DNA of 64,000 nucleotides, taken from JAXLQL01 sp046331625. GTDB lineage: Bacteria; Acidobacteriota; Terriglobia; Bryobacterales; Bryobacteraceae. The stretch lies in assembly GCA_046331625.1 (NCBI GenBank), contig JAXLQL010000003.1:62001-126000 (forward strand), read 5' to 3'. Of the stretch, positions 17,107 through 25,693 are shown piece after piece (the stretch's first letter is position 1; every line of letters starts with the position of its first letter). Below the pieces are notes generated by a model. That model did not search any database and was not told the DNA's origin. It saw only the letters and a program-made list of their open reading frames with translations. Made by a program: the position numbers and the translations under genes.

Positions 17107-18246
17107 ATGCCCCGCGCAAGAACCACCATCCGATCGCTTCATGCGTCACCCGTGCGGCCAGACTTTCCCCGCGCGGTCTCTCTTCACTCGCACTCGCTTC
17201 ATTCGCGCGAAACGATGCAATTCATTCCCCGCATTGCCGCGAGCGTTCCTCTGCTGCGTCTGGCGATCGACATCGCCGCGCGCCGCAGAGGCCAGAGCGG
17301 AATCGATGGCGTGGATTGGTCGCGCGTCTATTGGACTCCTCCCCTCACCGCCAAGCTCGCGATCGAACTCGAAGAGGCCCAGATCCGCTCGCTCGGAATG
17401 AGCCCGCTGGTATCCCTGACGGACCACGACGACATCACCGGCCCAGTAAACTCTGGCGCGTTGGCGCACTGGGCCGGGCGCGTGCCCATCTCCGTGGAAT
17501 GGACCTTTCCGTTCGAGGGCACGTTCTTTCACGTCGGCGTCCACAATCTGCCGCCTGATGAAGCGCGGACCGTCTGGGCGGAAATGGCCGCGTCCACAGG
17601 CTCTCTCGACCGGCGGCGGCTGGATGAGACGCTCCAGCGGCTACGCGAATGCAATGAAACGCTCGTCGTATTGAATCATCCGCTTTGGGACGAGAAAGGA
17701 ATCGGGGCAGGGCCTCATCGGCGAGCGCTCGACGAGTTTCTCCGCCGCCACCGGAGTCACATCGACGCGCTCGAGTACAACGGACTTCGCCCGGCGAGCG
17801 AGAACCGGGGAACGCTCGAACTGGCCAGACAGATCGACCTGCCCGTGGTGAGCGGCGGAGACCGGCACGGGTTCGAACCGAACTCCTGCTTGAACCTGAC
17901 TTCCGCCGGTACGTTCGCCGAGTTCGTCCGCAATTTGAAGCAGACGCGCCACAGCACGATTCTTCTGATGCCGCATCAGGCGCAGCATCGCACTGTCCGG
18001 GTGATCCATCATCTGTGGGAAATCCTGCGCGACGATCCCGAACACGGGCTCGGATGGCACCGGTGGGACCAACGCATCTTCTACCGTAACGGCGATGGAT
18101 CCGTGCGATCGTTGCGCGAGCATTGGGGCGGACATCCGCCGCTGCTGGCGCAGGTGTTCGTCGCATTGGTTCATCTCATGGGTCACGAAGCCGTGCGGCA
18201 ATTGGTCCGGCTGGCCTTGCCTGCCCGTCAGGACAACGCCCTGTGA
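17107..18246 (+). CDS. PHP-domain metal-dependent phosphoesterase 2
   Basis: This 379-residue protein contains a second, divergent PHP domain. The motifs are LHSHSLHS (about residue 27), VSLTDHDD (about 100), VLNHPLWD (about 185) and SGGDRHG (about 255), all with their metal-binding histidines and aspartates. A region of about 100 residues after the PHP core (HHLWEILRDDPEHGLGWHRW onward) has no family I recognise. It starts 10 bp after PHP protein 1, and its TGA overlaps the GTG of the glycosyltransferase. Two PHP enzymes in series before a glycosyltransferase suggest successive dephosphorylation steps in making a glycoconjugate or glycolipid. The substrate is not known. Confidence 0.88.
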   Translation: MPRARTTIRSLHASPVRPDFPRAVSLHSHSLHSRETMQFIPRIAASVPLLRLAIDIAARRRGQSGIDGVDWSRVYWTPPLTAKLAIELEEAQIRSLGMSPLVSLTDHDDITGPVNSGALAHWAGRVPISVEWTFPFEGTFFHVGVHNLPPDEARTVWAEMAASTGSLDRRRLDETLQRLRECNETLVVLNHPLWDEKGIGAGPHRRALDEFLRRHRSHIDALEYNGLRPASENRGTLELARQIDLPVVSGGDRHGFEPNSCLNLTSAGTFAEFVRNLKQTRHSTILLMPHQAQHRTVRVIHHLWEILRDDPEHGLGWHRWDQRIFYRNGDGSVRSLREHWGGHPPLLAQVFVALVHLMGHEAVRQLVRLALPARQDNAL

Positions 18247-19448
18247 CATTCGTTCCGCGCGTTGCGCTCTTCGCCGATTGCTTCCACGAAACCAACGGCG
18301 TCGCCAACACGATGCGCCGCCTGGAATCGTACGCTCGCGCGAACGGCCTGCCGATGTTGTGCGTGCGGCATGCAGACCAGCCGGGTCTCCATCGAGCAGG
18401 CACGGTCACTGCGGTAGAACTGCGCCGCAGCCCGCTGCGGATCCCCATCGACATGGATTTCGGCTTCGATTTGTTGGTGTCGCGACATCTTCGCGGGCTC
18501 ATCCAACGTCTACGTGACTTCGGAGCCGATGTCGTGCATATCACCGGACCGGGCGATTGCAGCGCACTTGGGCTTTTCGCTGCGAGGGCGCTCGGCGTAC
18601 CGCTCGTGGCGTCGTGGCATACCAACATCCACGAGTTTGGCGCCAGACGCCTCGCTCGCGCACTGCCGTGGCTGCCGGAACGGCTCAGGTCCCGAGCCAT
18701 CTCGGCGCCGGAGCGCGCGATGCTGCGGCTCCTGCTGCTCTACTATCGCATTCCGCGATTGATCCTGGCCCCGAACGTGGAACTGGTAAGCCTGCTGTCG
18801 GAGCGCACCGGACGCCCGGTGCGGTTGATGTCTCGCGGAGTAGACACGGCTCTCTACTCGCCGGAACGCCGCCGCCGGACGAGCGGTGAGCTCGTCTTCG
18901 GATACGTGGGCAGATTGACGCCCGAGAAGAACGTTGGCCTTCTGCTTCGAGTGGCCCGTGCGCTCGAGCTTGCGCGGGCGCGCGAGTACCGTTTCGTGAT
19001 CGTAGGCGATGGAGGCGAACGCCGTGCTCTCGAGCGCGCCATGCCGCAAGCGGAGTTCCCCGGAGTGCTCAAAGGCGAGCTTCTGGCCGGCGCGTACGCT
19101 TCCATGGATGTCCTCCTGTTTCCCTCGTGCACTGACACCTTCGGCAACGTGGTGCTCGAGGCTCAGGCATCGGGCGTCCCGGCTCTCGTCACCGGCGCCG
19201 GCGGTCCGAAGTTCTCCGTCACCGGGGGAAGCACTGGTTGGATCGCGGAATCCGATGCTGACTTCGTGTCGAAGGCCGTGGAGATCGCGGCCGCTCGCCA
19301 GAATCTCCCCGCGATGCGCGCCGCCTGCCGCGACGCCGCGCTCGAACGGAGGTGGGACATTGTGTTTGCCCGGTTATACGACGCCTACCGCAGCGTTGTC
19401 GAAATGCCGGGTGCGAGACGCGCCGAAGCTGTCGCCGATGCCGGTTGA
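18243..19448 (+). CDS. Glycosyltransferase family 4 (GT-B fold)
   Basis: This 401-residue retaining GT4-type enzyme starts at GTG 18243, overlapping the previous stop by four bases; the longer open frame upstream lies inside the PHP gene. The N-terminal acceptor domain starts VALFADCFHETNGVANTMRR. The C-terminal nucleotide-sugar domain has FGYVGRLTPEKNVGLLLRVA (about residue 220) and the donor-site motif FPSCTDTFGNVVLEAQASG (about 295). The spacing is typical of alpha-mannosyl- or alpha-glucosyltransferases acting on lipids. Translational coupling to the PHP phosphoesterases and a Pho-box-like promoter suggest phosphate-free glycolipid synthesis when phosphate is short. The donor and acceptor are unproven. 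It overlaps the convergent N-acyltransferase by 75 bp. Confidence 0.9.
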   Translation: MTFVPRVALFADCFHETNGVANTMRRLESYARANGLPMLCVRHADQPGLHRAGTVTAVELRRSPLRIPIDMDFGFDLLVSRHLRGLIQRLRDFGADVVHITGPGDCSALGLFAARALGVPLVASWHTNIHEFGARRLARALPWLPERLRSRAISAPERAMLRLLLLYYRIPRLILAPNVELVSLLSERTGRPVRLMSRGVDTALYSPERRRRTSGELVFGYVGRLTPEKNVGLLLRVARALELARAREYRFVIVGDGGERRALERAMPQAEFPGVLKGELLAGAYASMDVLLFPSCTDTFGNVVLEAQASGVPALVTGAGGPKFSVTGGSTGWIAESDADFVSKAVEIAAARQNLPAMRAACRDAALERRWDIVFARLYDAYRSVVEMPGARRAEAVADAG

Positions 19449-20381
19449 CAGGGAAGTCCCCAGCATTCGATCCAGCCGGCTGCGATCGGCGCGGCGAAGA
19501 TCCACCACCATTAGCGCGTCCAAACAGCCGCCGAACGACTTGTCGGTGCTGCAGGCCAGCACCCGGCCGCCGAGCTTCAGATACTGCCGCAGCAAGACAG
19601 GGATCCCGCGTTCAGCCGCTGGGCCTCCGACCGAGCGCACCAACTCGTCGATCTTGTCGAGCGATCGCTCCTCCATTGCAGGCCGCTGCGAGAGTAGCCA
19701 CCGCGACTTCGGAGGACGCCTGGCTCGCACATGGCGCCGCAGCGTTTCATCGGCCGCAACTTCGCGCCGTAAGTAATCGGTCAACTCTATCCGAGCCTCT
19801 TGCGAGAATCCGCCGCTGATCGAAACGGGACCAAACAGAACCCGGCATTCCGGGTGACGCTCGAGGTATCGTCCGATACCTTTCCACAGGAGCAGGAGCG
19901 AGTGCGGCTTGCGCTGGTACTCCGGATGCACGAACGAGCGGCCGAGTTCCAGAGACGGGCCCAGGCTCGAGAACAGAGCCGGAGTGAAGTGAAACAGAGT
20001 GGCCGTGTACAGGCCGCGCACTCCCAGGCGCGCGACCGTTGGGGCCACGCGAGCCAGCCGGTAACCGCCGGCTACTTCGCGGCGCTCCCGGTCCCAGAGA
20101 ATCAGATGCTCGTAGTATTCGTCGAAGGCGTCCACGTCACAGCGCCGGCCTGTGCCCTCGCCCACCATCCGAAAGGCCAGTTCGCGGACCCGCCCGACTT
20201 CGAGCAACAGCGCAGGAATCTCCCAGGATCGCGCGAGCAGCACGTCGAAAACGCCCTGCCGCAACAGGACAGATTGCGGCGGCAGACGATCCACCTCCCA
20301 AGACACTGTCGACTTGGGCAACGGGGAGATCAGCGGCGCCGGCGATTCTTTCCCGATCAAGCTTCTGAATGCGTCGAGCAT
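19374..20381 (-). CDS. OlsB-like GNAT N-acyltransferase (hemolysin/ornithine-lipid family)
   Basis: This 335-residue protein belongs to the GNAT family that includes OlsB (ornithine:acyl-ACP N-acyltransferase) and the hemolysin-type acyltransferases. The key region is LELGRSFVHPEYQRKPHSL at about residue 145, followed by LLWKGIGRYLERHPECRVLFG, where the acyl donor binds. The second half, with YLKLGGRVLACSTDKSFGGCLDAL, is seen in the longer hemolysin-like members. OlsB makes lyso-ornithine lipid, a phosphorus-free membrane lipid often induced by phosphate starvation; no olsA partner is visible nearby. It converges with and overlaps the glycosyltransferase and is divergent from PhoD, and both directions have a Pho-box-like promoter. 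Confidence 0.8.
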   Translation of the reverse strand: MLDAFRSLIGKESPAPLISPLPKSTVSWEVDRLPPQSVLLRQGVFDVLLARSWEIPALLLEVGRVRELAFRMVGEGTGRRCDVDAFDEYYEHLILWDRERREVAGGYRLARVAPTVARLGVRGLYTATLFHFTPALFSSLGPSLELGRSFVHPEYQRKPHSLLLLWKGIGRYLERHPECRVLFGPVSISGGFSQEARIELTDYLRREVAADETLRRHVRARRPPKSRWLLSQRPAMEERSLDKIDELVRSVGGPAAERGIPVLLRQYLKLGGRVLACSTDKSFGGCLDALMVVDLRRADRSRLDRMLGTSLSTGIGDSFGASRTRHFDNAAVGVV

Positions 20382-20388
20382 GTGCCTG

Positions 20389-20431
20389 AGTTTGCACGAG
20401 CGCGGTTACGGCGGCATGAGAGCAATGTTAC
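20389..20431 (-). promoter_or_regulatory. Pho-box-like promoter of the OlsB-like gene
   Basis: Read on the minus strand the cores are GTAAC (20431-20427), CTCAT (20420-20416) and GTAAC (20409-20405), each 11 bp apart. CAAACT (20394-20389) is the -10-like hexamer, 15 nt after the last core begins. The ATG follows after 7 nt. Confidence 0.55.
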
Positions 20432-20474
20432 CGGCGTGCCACGCCTCACCGGCCCTCGCCTCCGTATCCGTGGA

Positions 20475-20517
20475 TTCACACGGAATTCACACCGCGTTGA
20501 ACCAAAGCCAGTACACT
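20475..20517 (+). promoter_or_regulatory. Pho-box-like promoter of the PhoD-type phosphatase
   Basis: This is the clearest case. ATTCACAC is repeated exactly at 20474 and 20485, and a third core TTGAA is at 20497, all with 11-bp period. TACACT at 20512 is the -10, starting 15 nt after the third core begins, with 12 nt to the ATG. The Escherichia coli phoA promoter has the same period and the same distance from core to -10. Confidence 0.7.
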
Positions 20518-20529
20518 CGGCTCCGCTCT

Positions 20530-22119
20530 ATGCGAAAAACACCCATGATCGCTCTGCCGGCAAGCCGGCGCACATTCGTCAAGGCCGCGGGTGGTCTTGC
20601 TGCTTCTCGTCTCTTCGGCCAAGCGCCCGGCGTTCTTCCCGGAGACCGGCCCATCGCCAGCTATGGCGTGATGTCGGGAGACGTCATCCCCGGCCGGGCC
20701 ATGGTCTGGTCGCGTTCGGACCGCCCCGCGCGAATGCTCGTCAACTGGCGGGTTGGATCCGCCGGCGAACTCCGCCGCGTGGTGGGTCCGCATTGCCTCG
20801 AGACCACTGACTACACTGGCCGCGTGGAACTCACCGGATTGCCCGCCGGCGAAACCATCAACTACGAGGTCCAGTTCGAGAGCCTCTCTTCGGCGCGTGT
20901 GAAGAGCGAGCCGGTAAAAGGCACGTTCCGGACCGTTCCCTCCGACGGACGCGACGTGCGGTTTCTGTGGGGCGGCGACACCTGTGGCCAAGGCTGGGGA
21001 ATCGACGAGAGCCGCGGCGGCATGCGCTGTTATGACACGATGCTGCGCCGTGACGCCGACTTCTTCATCCACTCCGGCGACACGATTTATGCCGACGGCA
21101 TCATCGAACGCGAAGTGGCGATCCCGGCCGCCATCGGCGGCGGCACTTGGAAAAACATCGTCAGCGAAGAAAAGAGCAAGGTCGCCGAAACGCTGGCCGA
21201 CTTCCGCGGCAACTACAAGTACAACCTGCTCGACACGAACATGCGCGCCTTCAATGCCGGTGTTTCGCAGATCTGGCAGTGGGACGATCACGAAGTGACC
21301 AACAACTGGTCCCCTTCGAAGAGCGTCGCCACCGACACGCGGTACAAGGAAAAGGAAGTGGCGCTCATGGTGGGCCGCGCCACCAAGGCGTTTCAGGAAT
21401 ATGCACCGCTGCGATTCTCCTCCGAAGAAACCGACCGCGTTTACCGCCTAATCCCGTATGGTCCTCTCGTGGATGTGTTCGTGATCGACATGCGGACCTA
21501 CCGGGGGCCGAACACTTTCAACCGCCAGGAGAACCAGAGTGACGAGACCGCCTATCTCGGCCGGCCTCAGATGCAATGGCTCCAACAAGGACTCAAGAAC
21601 TCCAAGGCCGTGTGGAAGGTAATCGCCTCGGACATGCCGATCGGGCTGAACGTTGCCGATGGAAATGACGACCAAGGCCGCCCCAAGTTCGAAGCCGTGG
21701 CCAATGGCAACGGTCCCGCGCTCGGCCGCGAACTCGAAATCGCCGAACTGCTGCGTTTCATCAAGTTCAACAACATCAAGAACACGGTCTGGTTCACGGC
21801 CGATGTCCACTACACCGCGGCGCACTACTACGATCCGTCGAAGGCGCGCTTCGTCGACTTCAATCCGTTCTGGGAATTCGTCTCCGGTCCGCTTCATGCG
21901 GGCACCTTCGGACCGAATCCGCTCGATGACACGTTCGGCATCCAGGTGGCCTATCAGAAGGTCCCACCGGCCGGGCAAGCGAACCTTCCGCCGTCAGCCG
22001 GCATGCAGTTCTTCGGCGAGGTGAGCGTTTCCGCCCGCACCAAGACGATGACGGTCACGCTCCGCGACATGTTCAACAACGTGCTGTTCACGCAGCCCTT
22101 GGACGCCGAAGGAGTGTAG
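20530..22119 (+). CDS. PhoD-family alkaline phosphatase/phosphodiesterase, Tat-exported
   Basis: This 529-residue exported phosphatase starts at ATG 20530; the open frame further upstream belongs to the promoter region. A twin-arginine signal is present (SRRTFVKAAGG, about residues 12-22). The N-terminal beta domain (about 35-125) precedes the metallophosphoesterase core. Metal-binding signatures are WGGDTCGQGWG, FIHSGDTIYADG, WDDHEVTNNW and WFTADVHYTAAHYY, as in PhoD enzymes that use Ca and Fe to release phosphate from mono- and diesters. It lies upstream of two Oar receptors, a sulfatase and a PhoA-type phosphatase. A Pho-box-like element overlaps the -35 position of its promoter. Confidence 0.93.
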   Translation: MRKTPMIALPASRRTFVKAAGGLAASRLFGQAPGVLPGDRPIASYGVMSGDVIPGRAMVWSRSDRPARMLVNWRVGSAGELRRVVGPHCLETTDYTGRVELTGLPAGETINYEVQFESLSSARVKSEPVKGTFRTVPSDGRDVRFLWGGDTCGQGWGIDESRGGMRCYDTMLRRDADFFIHSGDTIYADGIIEREVAIPAAIGGGTWKNIVSEEKSKVAETLADFRGNYKYNLLDTNMRAFNAGVSQIWQWDDHEVTNNWSPSKSVATDTRYKEKEVALMVGRATKAFQEYAPLRFSSEETDRVYRLIPYGPLVDVFVIDMRTYRGPNTFNRQENQSDETAYLGRPQMQWLQQGLKNSKAVWKVIASDMPIGLNVADGNDDQGRPKFEAVANGNGPALGRELEIAELLRFIKFNNIKNTVWFTADVHYTAAHYYDPSKARFVDFNPFWEFVSGPLHAGTFGPNPLDDTFGIQVAYQKVPPAGQANLPPSAGMQFFGEVSVSARTKTMTVTLRDMFNNVLFTQPLDAEGV

Positions 22120-22154
22120 TCGCGGGGACATCGCAGCTGTCTCGACGAGAGACT

Positions 22155-22197
22155 GAAACGAGTCCGTAACCTCCGCGTTAAGTCGATCTGATAGGTT
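22155..22197 (+). promoter_or_regulatory. Pho-box-like promoter of the Oar gene at 22216
   Basis: The cores GAAAC (22155), GTAAC (22166) and GTTAA (22177) are 11 bp apart. TAGGTT begins at 22192, 15 nt after the last core starts. A GGGAG ribosome-binding site follows at 22203-22207. Confidence 0.5.
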
Positions 22198-22215
22198 GGA
22201 TCGGGAGTTTTCGCT

Positions 22216-25200
22216 TTGTCTCGATCCAACCTACTCGCCCTCATTTTCCTCTCTTCGATCTGCGCCTGGGCGCAGACCTCCACCGGGTCCATCACGGGAA
22301 CCGTTACCGACTCGAGCGGAGCCGTGGTCCCCAATGCGCGCATCGCCATCCGCAATGCCGGTACCGGCACGCATATGGATGCGGTCTCCAACGCCGAAGG
22401 CAACTACACGGCGCTGCTGCTGCCTCCGGGCGCCTATGACCTCAACGTCACTGCCCAGGGCTTCAAAAGTTTCGAGCAAACAGGAATCCGCGTCCGTGTG
22501 CAACAGCAGGCCCGCGTCGACGTGGTGCTCCAGGTGGGCGGCATCTCCGAGTCCGTGTCCGTTCAGGCGGATGCAGCCGTCGTCGAAGCCACTACGTCGT
22601 CGGTCGGCAAGGTCGTGGACAACAAGCGCATCATGGAGCTGCCGCTCAACACGCGCAACGTCTACTCGCTCGTGAATCTCACCCCCGGCGTCACCGGATC
22701 CATCGGCAACGCGCACAACGCCGTCAGCTACAGTGTGAACGGCGCGCGCGGCGGAACGTTCGACGTGCTGGTGGATGGCTCGAGCGGCGCGTTCCCCACG
22801 GTGAACGGCTTCACCGGACTCTCCGTTTTCCCCTCGGTGGATGCCGTGGCCGAGTTCAAGATGCAGGCGCAGAACTACAGCGCCGAATTCGGCCGAAGCG
22901 TGACGAGCGTGCTCAACCTCGTCTACAAATCCGGCGGAAACGATCTCCACGGCACGGCATACGAATTCCTTCGCAACTCGGTGCTCGACGCCAACAACTT
23001 CTTCGCCAACCAGCGTGGCGTTCCGTTGGCCAGCTTCAAGCGCAATCAATTCGGCGGCACCGTCAGCGGACCGATCCGCAAGAACAGGACCTTCTTCATG
23101 GGCGCTTTCGAGGCGTTGCGCGAGCGTAGCTTCTCCGATCGGCTCACCACGGTCCCCACCGATCGCGAACGCGGCGGCGACTTCTCGCAAACGCGAGCCA
23201 GCGCCACGCAGATCGTCAACATGTTCGATCCGATGACCACGCGGCCGAACCCGAGCGGCTCGGGCTCGATTCGGGATCTCTTCGCCGGTAACATCATCCC
23301 CGCTGCGCGCTTCGATCCAGTGGCGCGAACCACGATGGCCTACTTCCCCAAAGCCAACCAGCCGGGCGACGCAGGAACCTTCCGCAACAACTTCTACAAC
23401 AGCGGCGCCGCGGCGATCAACACCACCAACGCCGACGTTCGCATCGACCACAACCTGAACGACCGGCAGCGGCTCTATGGGCGATTCTCCTATCGCCGTT
23501 CCTACAATGCGCCGCCGCAGTTGTTCCCGGGCGAACTCGGAATCGCCGAAGGCCGCGTCATCAACAATGACTTCGGCCGCAACGCCGTGATCGACTACAC
23601 GCGCACAGTGAGTGCTTCCACGGTGGCGAACCTGCGCCTCGCGTTTGCGCGCAACCGCTTTCTCTTCGACAATCAAGGGCTCGGGTTCGTGCCCTCTTCG
23701 CTCGGGTTGCCGAAAACGCTCGACGCAGCCGTGGATCGCTACATGTTCCCGCGCTTCGACGTCAGTGGCCAGACGTCGCTCGGCGGAAGCGATCATCGCC
23801 AGAGCGGATTCAACAACTACGGGATTTCCGGAAGCCTCAGCAAGGTCGCCGGCAAGCACTCGCTGAAGGCCGGCTACGAAGGGCGCATGCTGCGCATCAA
23901 CGTCTGGGAGGCTCGCGCGGCAGGAACGTTCGGATTTACCTCGGCATTCACGCAAGGTCCGAACCCCACCGCCGCCAGCGCCACGGCGGGCTATGGATTC
24001 GCCTCGTTCCTGCTCGGCACCGGCACCAGCGGCAACTTCTATCAGAACTGGAAGAACGTCGCTTCGCAGAGCTTCTACAACGCCTTCTACATCCAGGACG
24101 ACTGGCGCGTCACTCGCAAACTCACGCTCAACCTGGGGGTGCGCTACGACTTCGATACTCCCCGCACCGAGCGATATGACCGGCTGAGCTGGTTCGATCC
24201 ATCGCTCGCCTCGCCGCTCGCATCCAAGATCGCCGGCTATCCGAATTTGAAAGGCGGCCTCCGTTTCGTGGGAGCCGATGGCAATGACCGTACGCAATTC
24301 AACGGCGACTTCAACAACATCGCGCCTCGACTCGGCTTCGCTTATCAGCTCACGTCGAAGACCGCCATCCGCGGCGGCTTCGCGCAACTGTTCGGACCTA
24401 GCACGCTCGCCGCGCAAGGCACCGTGGGTCCGTATGGCTTCCGCGTCGAGAGCACGTGGGTGACGAGCCTCGACGGTATCACGCCGCTCAATCTGCTGCG
24501 CAACCCGTTCCCCGACGGATTCAAGCCTGTGCCCGGGTCCTCTCAGGGCGCGCTCACTGCCATCGGCAGCAATCTCGACGCTCCGCTCAGCAACACCAAC
24601 ACACCCTACACGCTCCAGTACAACTTCACCGTTCAACAGGAGTTGCCCGGCGCCGTCCTGCTCGAAGCCGCCTACGTGGGCAATCGCGGACGCCAACTCT
24701 CGCGCGGCGGCGAAGGCGGATTCACCAACAATCAAGTGGACCCGCGCTATCTGAGTCTGGGCAACGGACTCACGCAACTGGTGGACAATCCGTTCTTCGG
24801 ATTTGGCTCGGGCGTGCTGGCGAACCGCCAGGTCTCGCGCGCGCAATTGCTGCGGCCCTTCCCGCAATTCGGTTCGATCTATCCGCTGTTCTCGCAAGGC
24901 GCCACTTCGGACTACAACTCCCTCCAAGTAACCTTCAGCAAGCGCTACTCGCAAGGAATGGTATTCGAAGGCAGCTACGTTTGGGCGAAGGCCCTTGACG
25001 AAGGAACCAGCTATCAAGACAGCACGAACGCCCGAGCCAGCCGCGCCGTTTCGAGCGTCGACGTGCCGCATCGTCTCATCTTCAGCGGCGTGTACGAAAT
25101 CCCGCTCGGTCGCGGGCGCCGCTTCGGTTCGGGAATGTCTCGCATGGCCGATGCCGCCTTCGGTGGTTGGCAGATGAACGGGATCCTCAATGTCCAGACC

Positions 25201-25617
25201 GGATCGGCGCTCGGCATTGGCGCGACCAATACCGCGGGACTGTTCACTGAAGCGATCCGCTCCAACAGCAATGGCAAGAGCCCGGTGCTCGGTGGTTCGG
25301 CGCACTCGCGACTGGACCGCTGGTTCGACACCAGCGTCTTCTCGCAACCTGCCCCGTTCACGCTCGGCAACGTGAGCCCGCTCGTCTCCAACCTGCGGAA
25401 CCACTTCATCAACAACTTGGATCTGTCGATCTTCAAGCAGTTCCAATTGCTCGAGAAGTTGAAAATGCAGTTTCGCGCCGAGGCATTCAACTCGCTCAAC
25501 CGGGTTCGCTTTGCCAGCCCGAACACCACCGTCACAGCCGGCGCCAACTTCGGCCGCGTGACTTCTCAGGCGAACGATCCGCGCCAGATGCAGTTCGGAT
25601 TGAAGCTGCTCTGGTAG
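22216..25617 (+). CDS. Oar-like TonB-dependent receptor 4
   Basis: This 1133-residue receptor starts at TTG 22216, chosen because GGGAG lies eight bases upstream and the signal peptide (LLALIFLSSICAWAQ) begins there. The regulatory-like domain covers about 22-105 (GTVTDSSGAVVPNARIAI, LPPGAYDLNVTAQGFKSF). The plug-like part has LPLNTRNVYSLVNLTPGV, YSVNGARGGTFDVLVDG and AEFGRSVTSV, then GPIRKNRTFFMGAFEALRER. The barrel closes with MQFGLKLLW. It is placed directly after PhoD (96 bp) and before a second receptor, a sulfatase and a phosphatase. Uptake of a product of those esterases is a reasonable inference but is not shown. Confidence 0.92.
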   Translation: MSRSNLLALIFLSSICAWAQTSTGSITGTVTDSSGAVVPNARIAIRNAGTGTHMDAVSNAEGNYTALLLPPGAYDLNVTAQGFKSFEQTGIRVRVQQQARVDVVLQVGGISESVSVQADAAVVEATTSSVGKVVDNKRIMELPLNTRNVYSLVNLTPGVTGSIGNAHNAVSYSVNGARGGTFDVLVDGSSGAFPTVNGFTGLSVFPSVDAVAEFKMQAQNYSAEFGRSVTSVLNLVYKSGGNDLHGTAYEFLRNSVLDANNFFANQRGVPLASFKRNQFGGTVSGPIRKNRTFFMGAFEALRERSFSDRLTTVPTDRERGGDFSQTRASATQIVNMFDPMTTRPNPSGSGSIRDLFAGNIIPAARFDPVARTTMAYFPKANQPGDAGTFRNNFYNSGAAAINTTNADVRIDHNLNDRQRLYGRFSYRRSYNAPPQLFPGELGIAEGRVINNDFGRNAVIDYTRTVSASTVANLRLAFARNRFLFDNQGLGFVPSSLGLPKTLDAAVDRYMFPRFDVSGQTSLGGSDHRQSGFNNYGISGSLSKVAGKHSLKAGYEGRMLRINVWEARAAGTFGFTSAFTQGPNPTAASATAGYGFASFLLGTGTSGNFYQNWKNVASQSFYNAFYIQDDWRVTRKLTLNLGVRYDFDTPRTERYDRLSWFDPSLASPLASKIAGYPNLKGGLRFVGADGNDRTQFNGDFNNIAPRLGFAYQLTSKTAIRGGFAQLFGPSTLAAQGTVGPYGFRVESTWVTSLDGITPLNLLRNPFPDGFKPVPGSSQGALTAIGSNLDAPLSNTNTPYTLQYNFTVQQELPGAVLLEAAYVGNRGRQLSRGGEGGFTNNQVDPRYLSLGNGLTQLVDNPFFGFGSGVLANRQVSRAQLLRPFPQFGSIYPLFSQGATSDYNSLQVTFSKRYSQGMVFEGSYVWAKALDEGTSYQDSTNARASRAVSSVDVPHRLIFSGVYEIPLGRGRRFGSGMSRMADAAFGGWQMNGILNVQTGSALGIGATNTAGLFTEAIRSNSNGKSPVLGGSAHSRLDRWFDTSVFSQPAPFTLGNVSPLVSNLRNHFINNLDLSIFKQFQLLEKLKMQFRAEAFNSLNRVRFASPNTTVTAGANFGRVTSQANDPRQMQFGLKLLW

Positions 25618-25632
25618 AGCCGATAGAGAATC

Positions 25633-25675
25633 GAAACTCTCCAGTCACCGCGTGTTAACTCTAGCCTGAGACCCT
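25633..25675 (+). promoter_or_regulatory. Candidate Pho-box-like promoter of the Oar gene at 25694
   Basis: GAAAC (25633), GTCAC (25644) and TTAAC (25655) are 11 bp apart and fit well. The hexamer in phase, GACCCT at 25670, is a poor -10. Confidence 0.4.
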
Positions 25676-25693
25676 GGGTGAGCCCAGGTGTCC

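Noticed and set aside
22231..25446. 1071-residue open frame antisense to Oar receptor 4
   Set aside because: It is a codon-bias shadow in G+C-rich DNA. The sense strand has a complete signal peptide, receptor domains and a terminal aromatic, while the antisense product is Arg/Val/Glu-rich and matches nothing.
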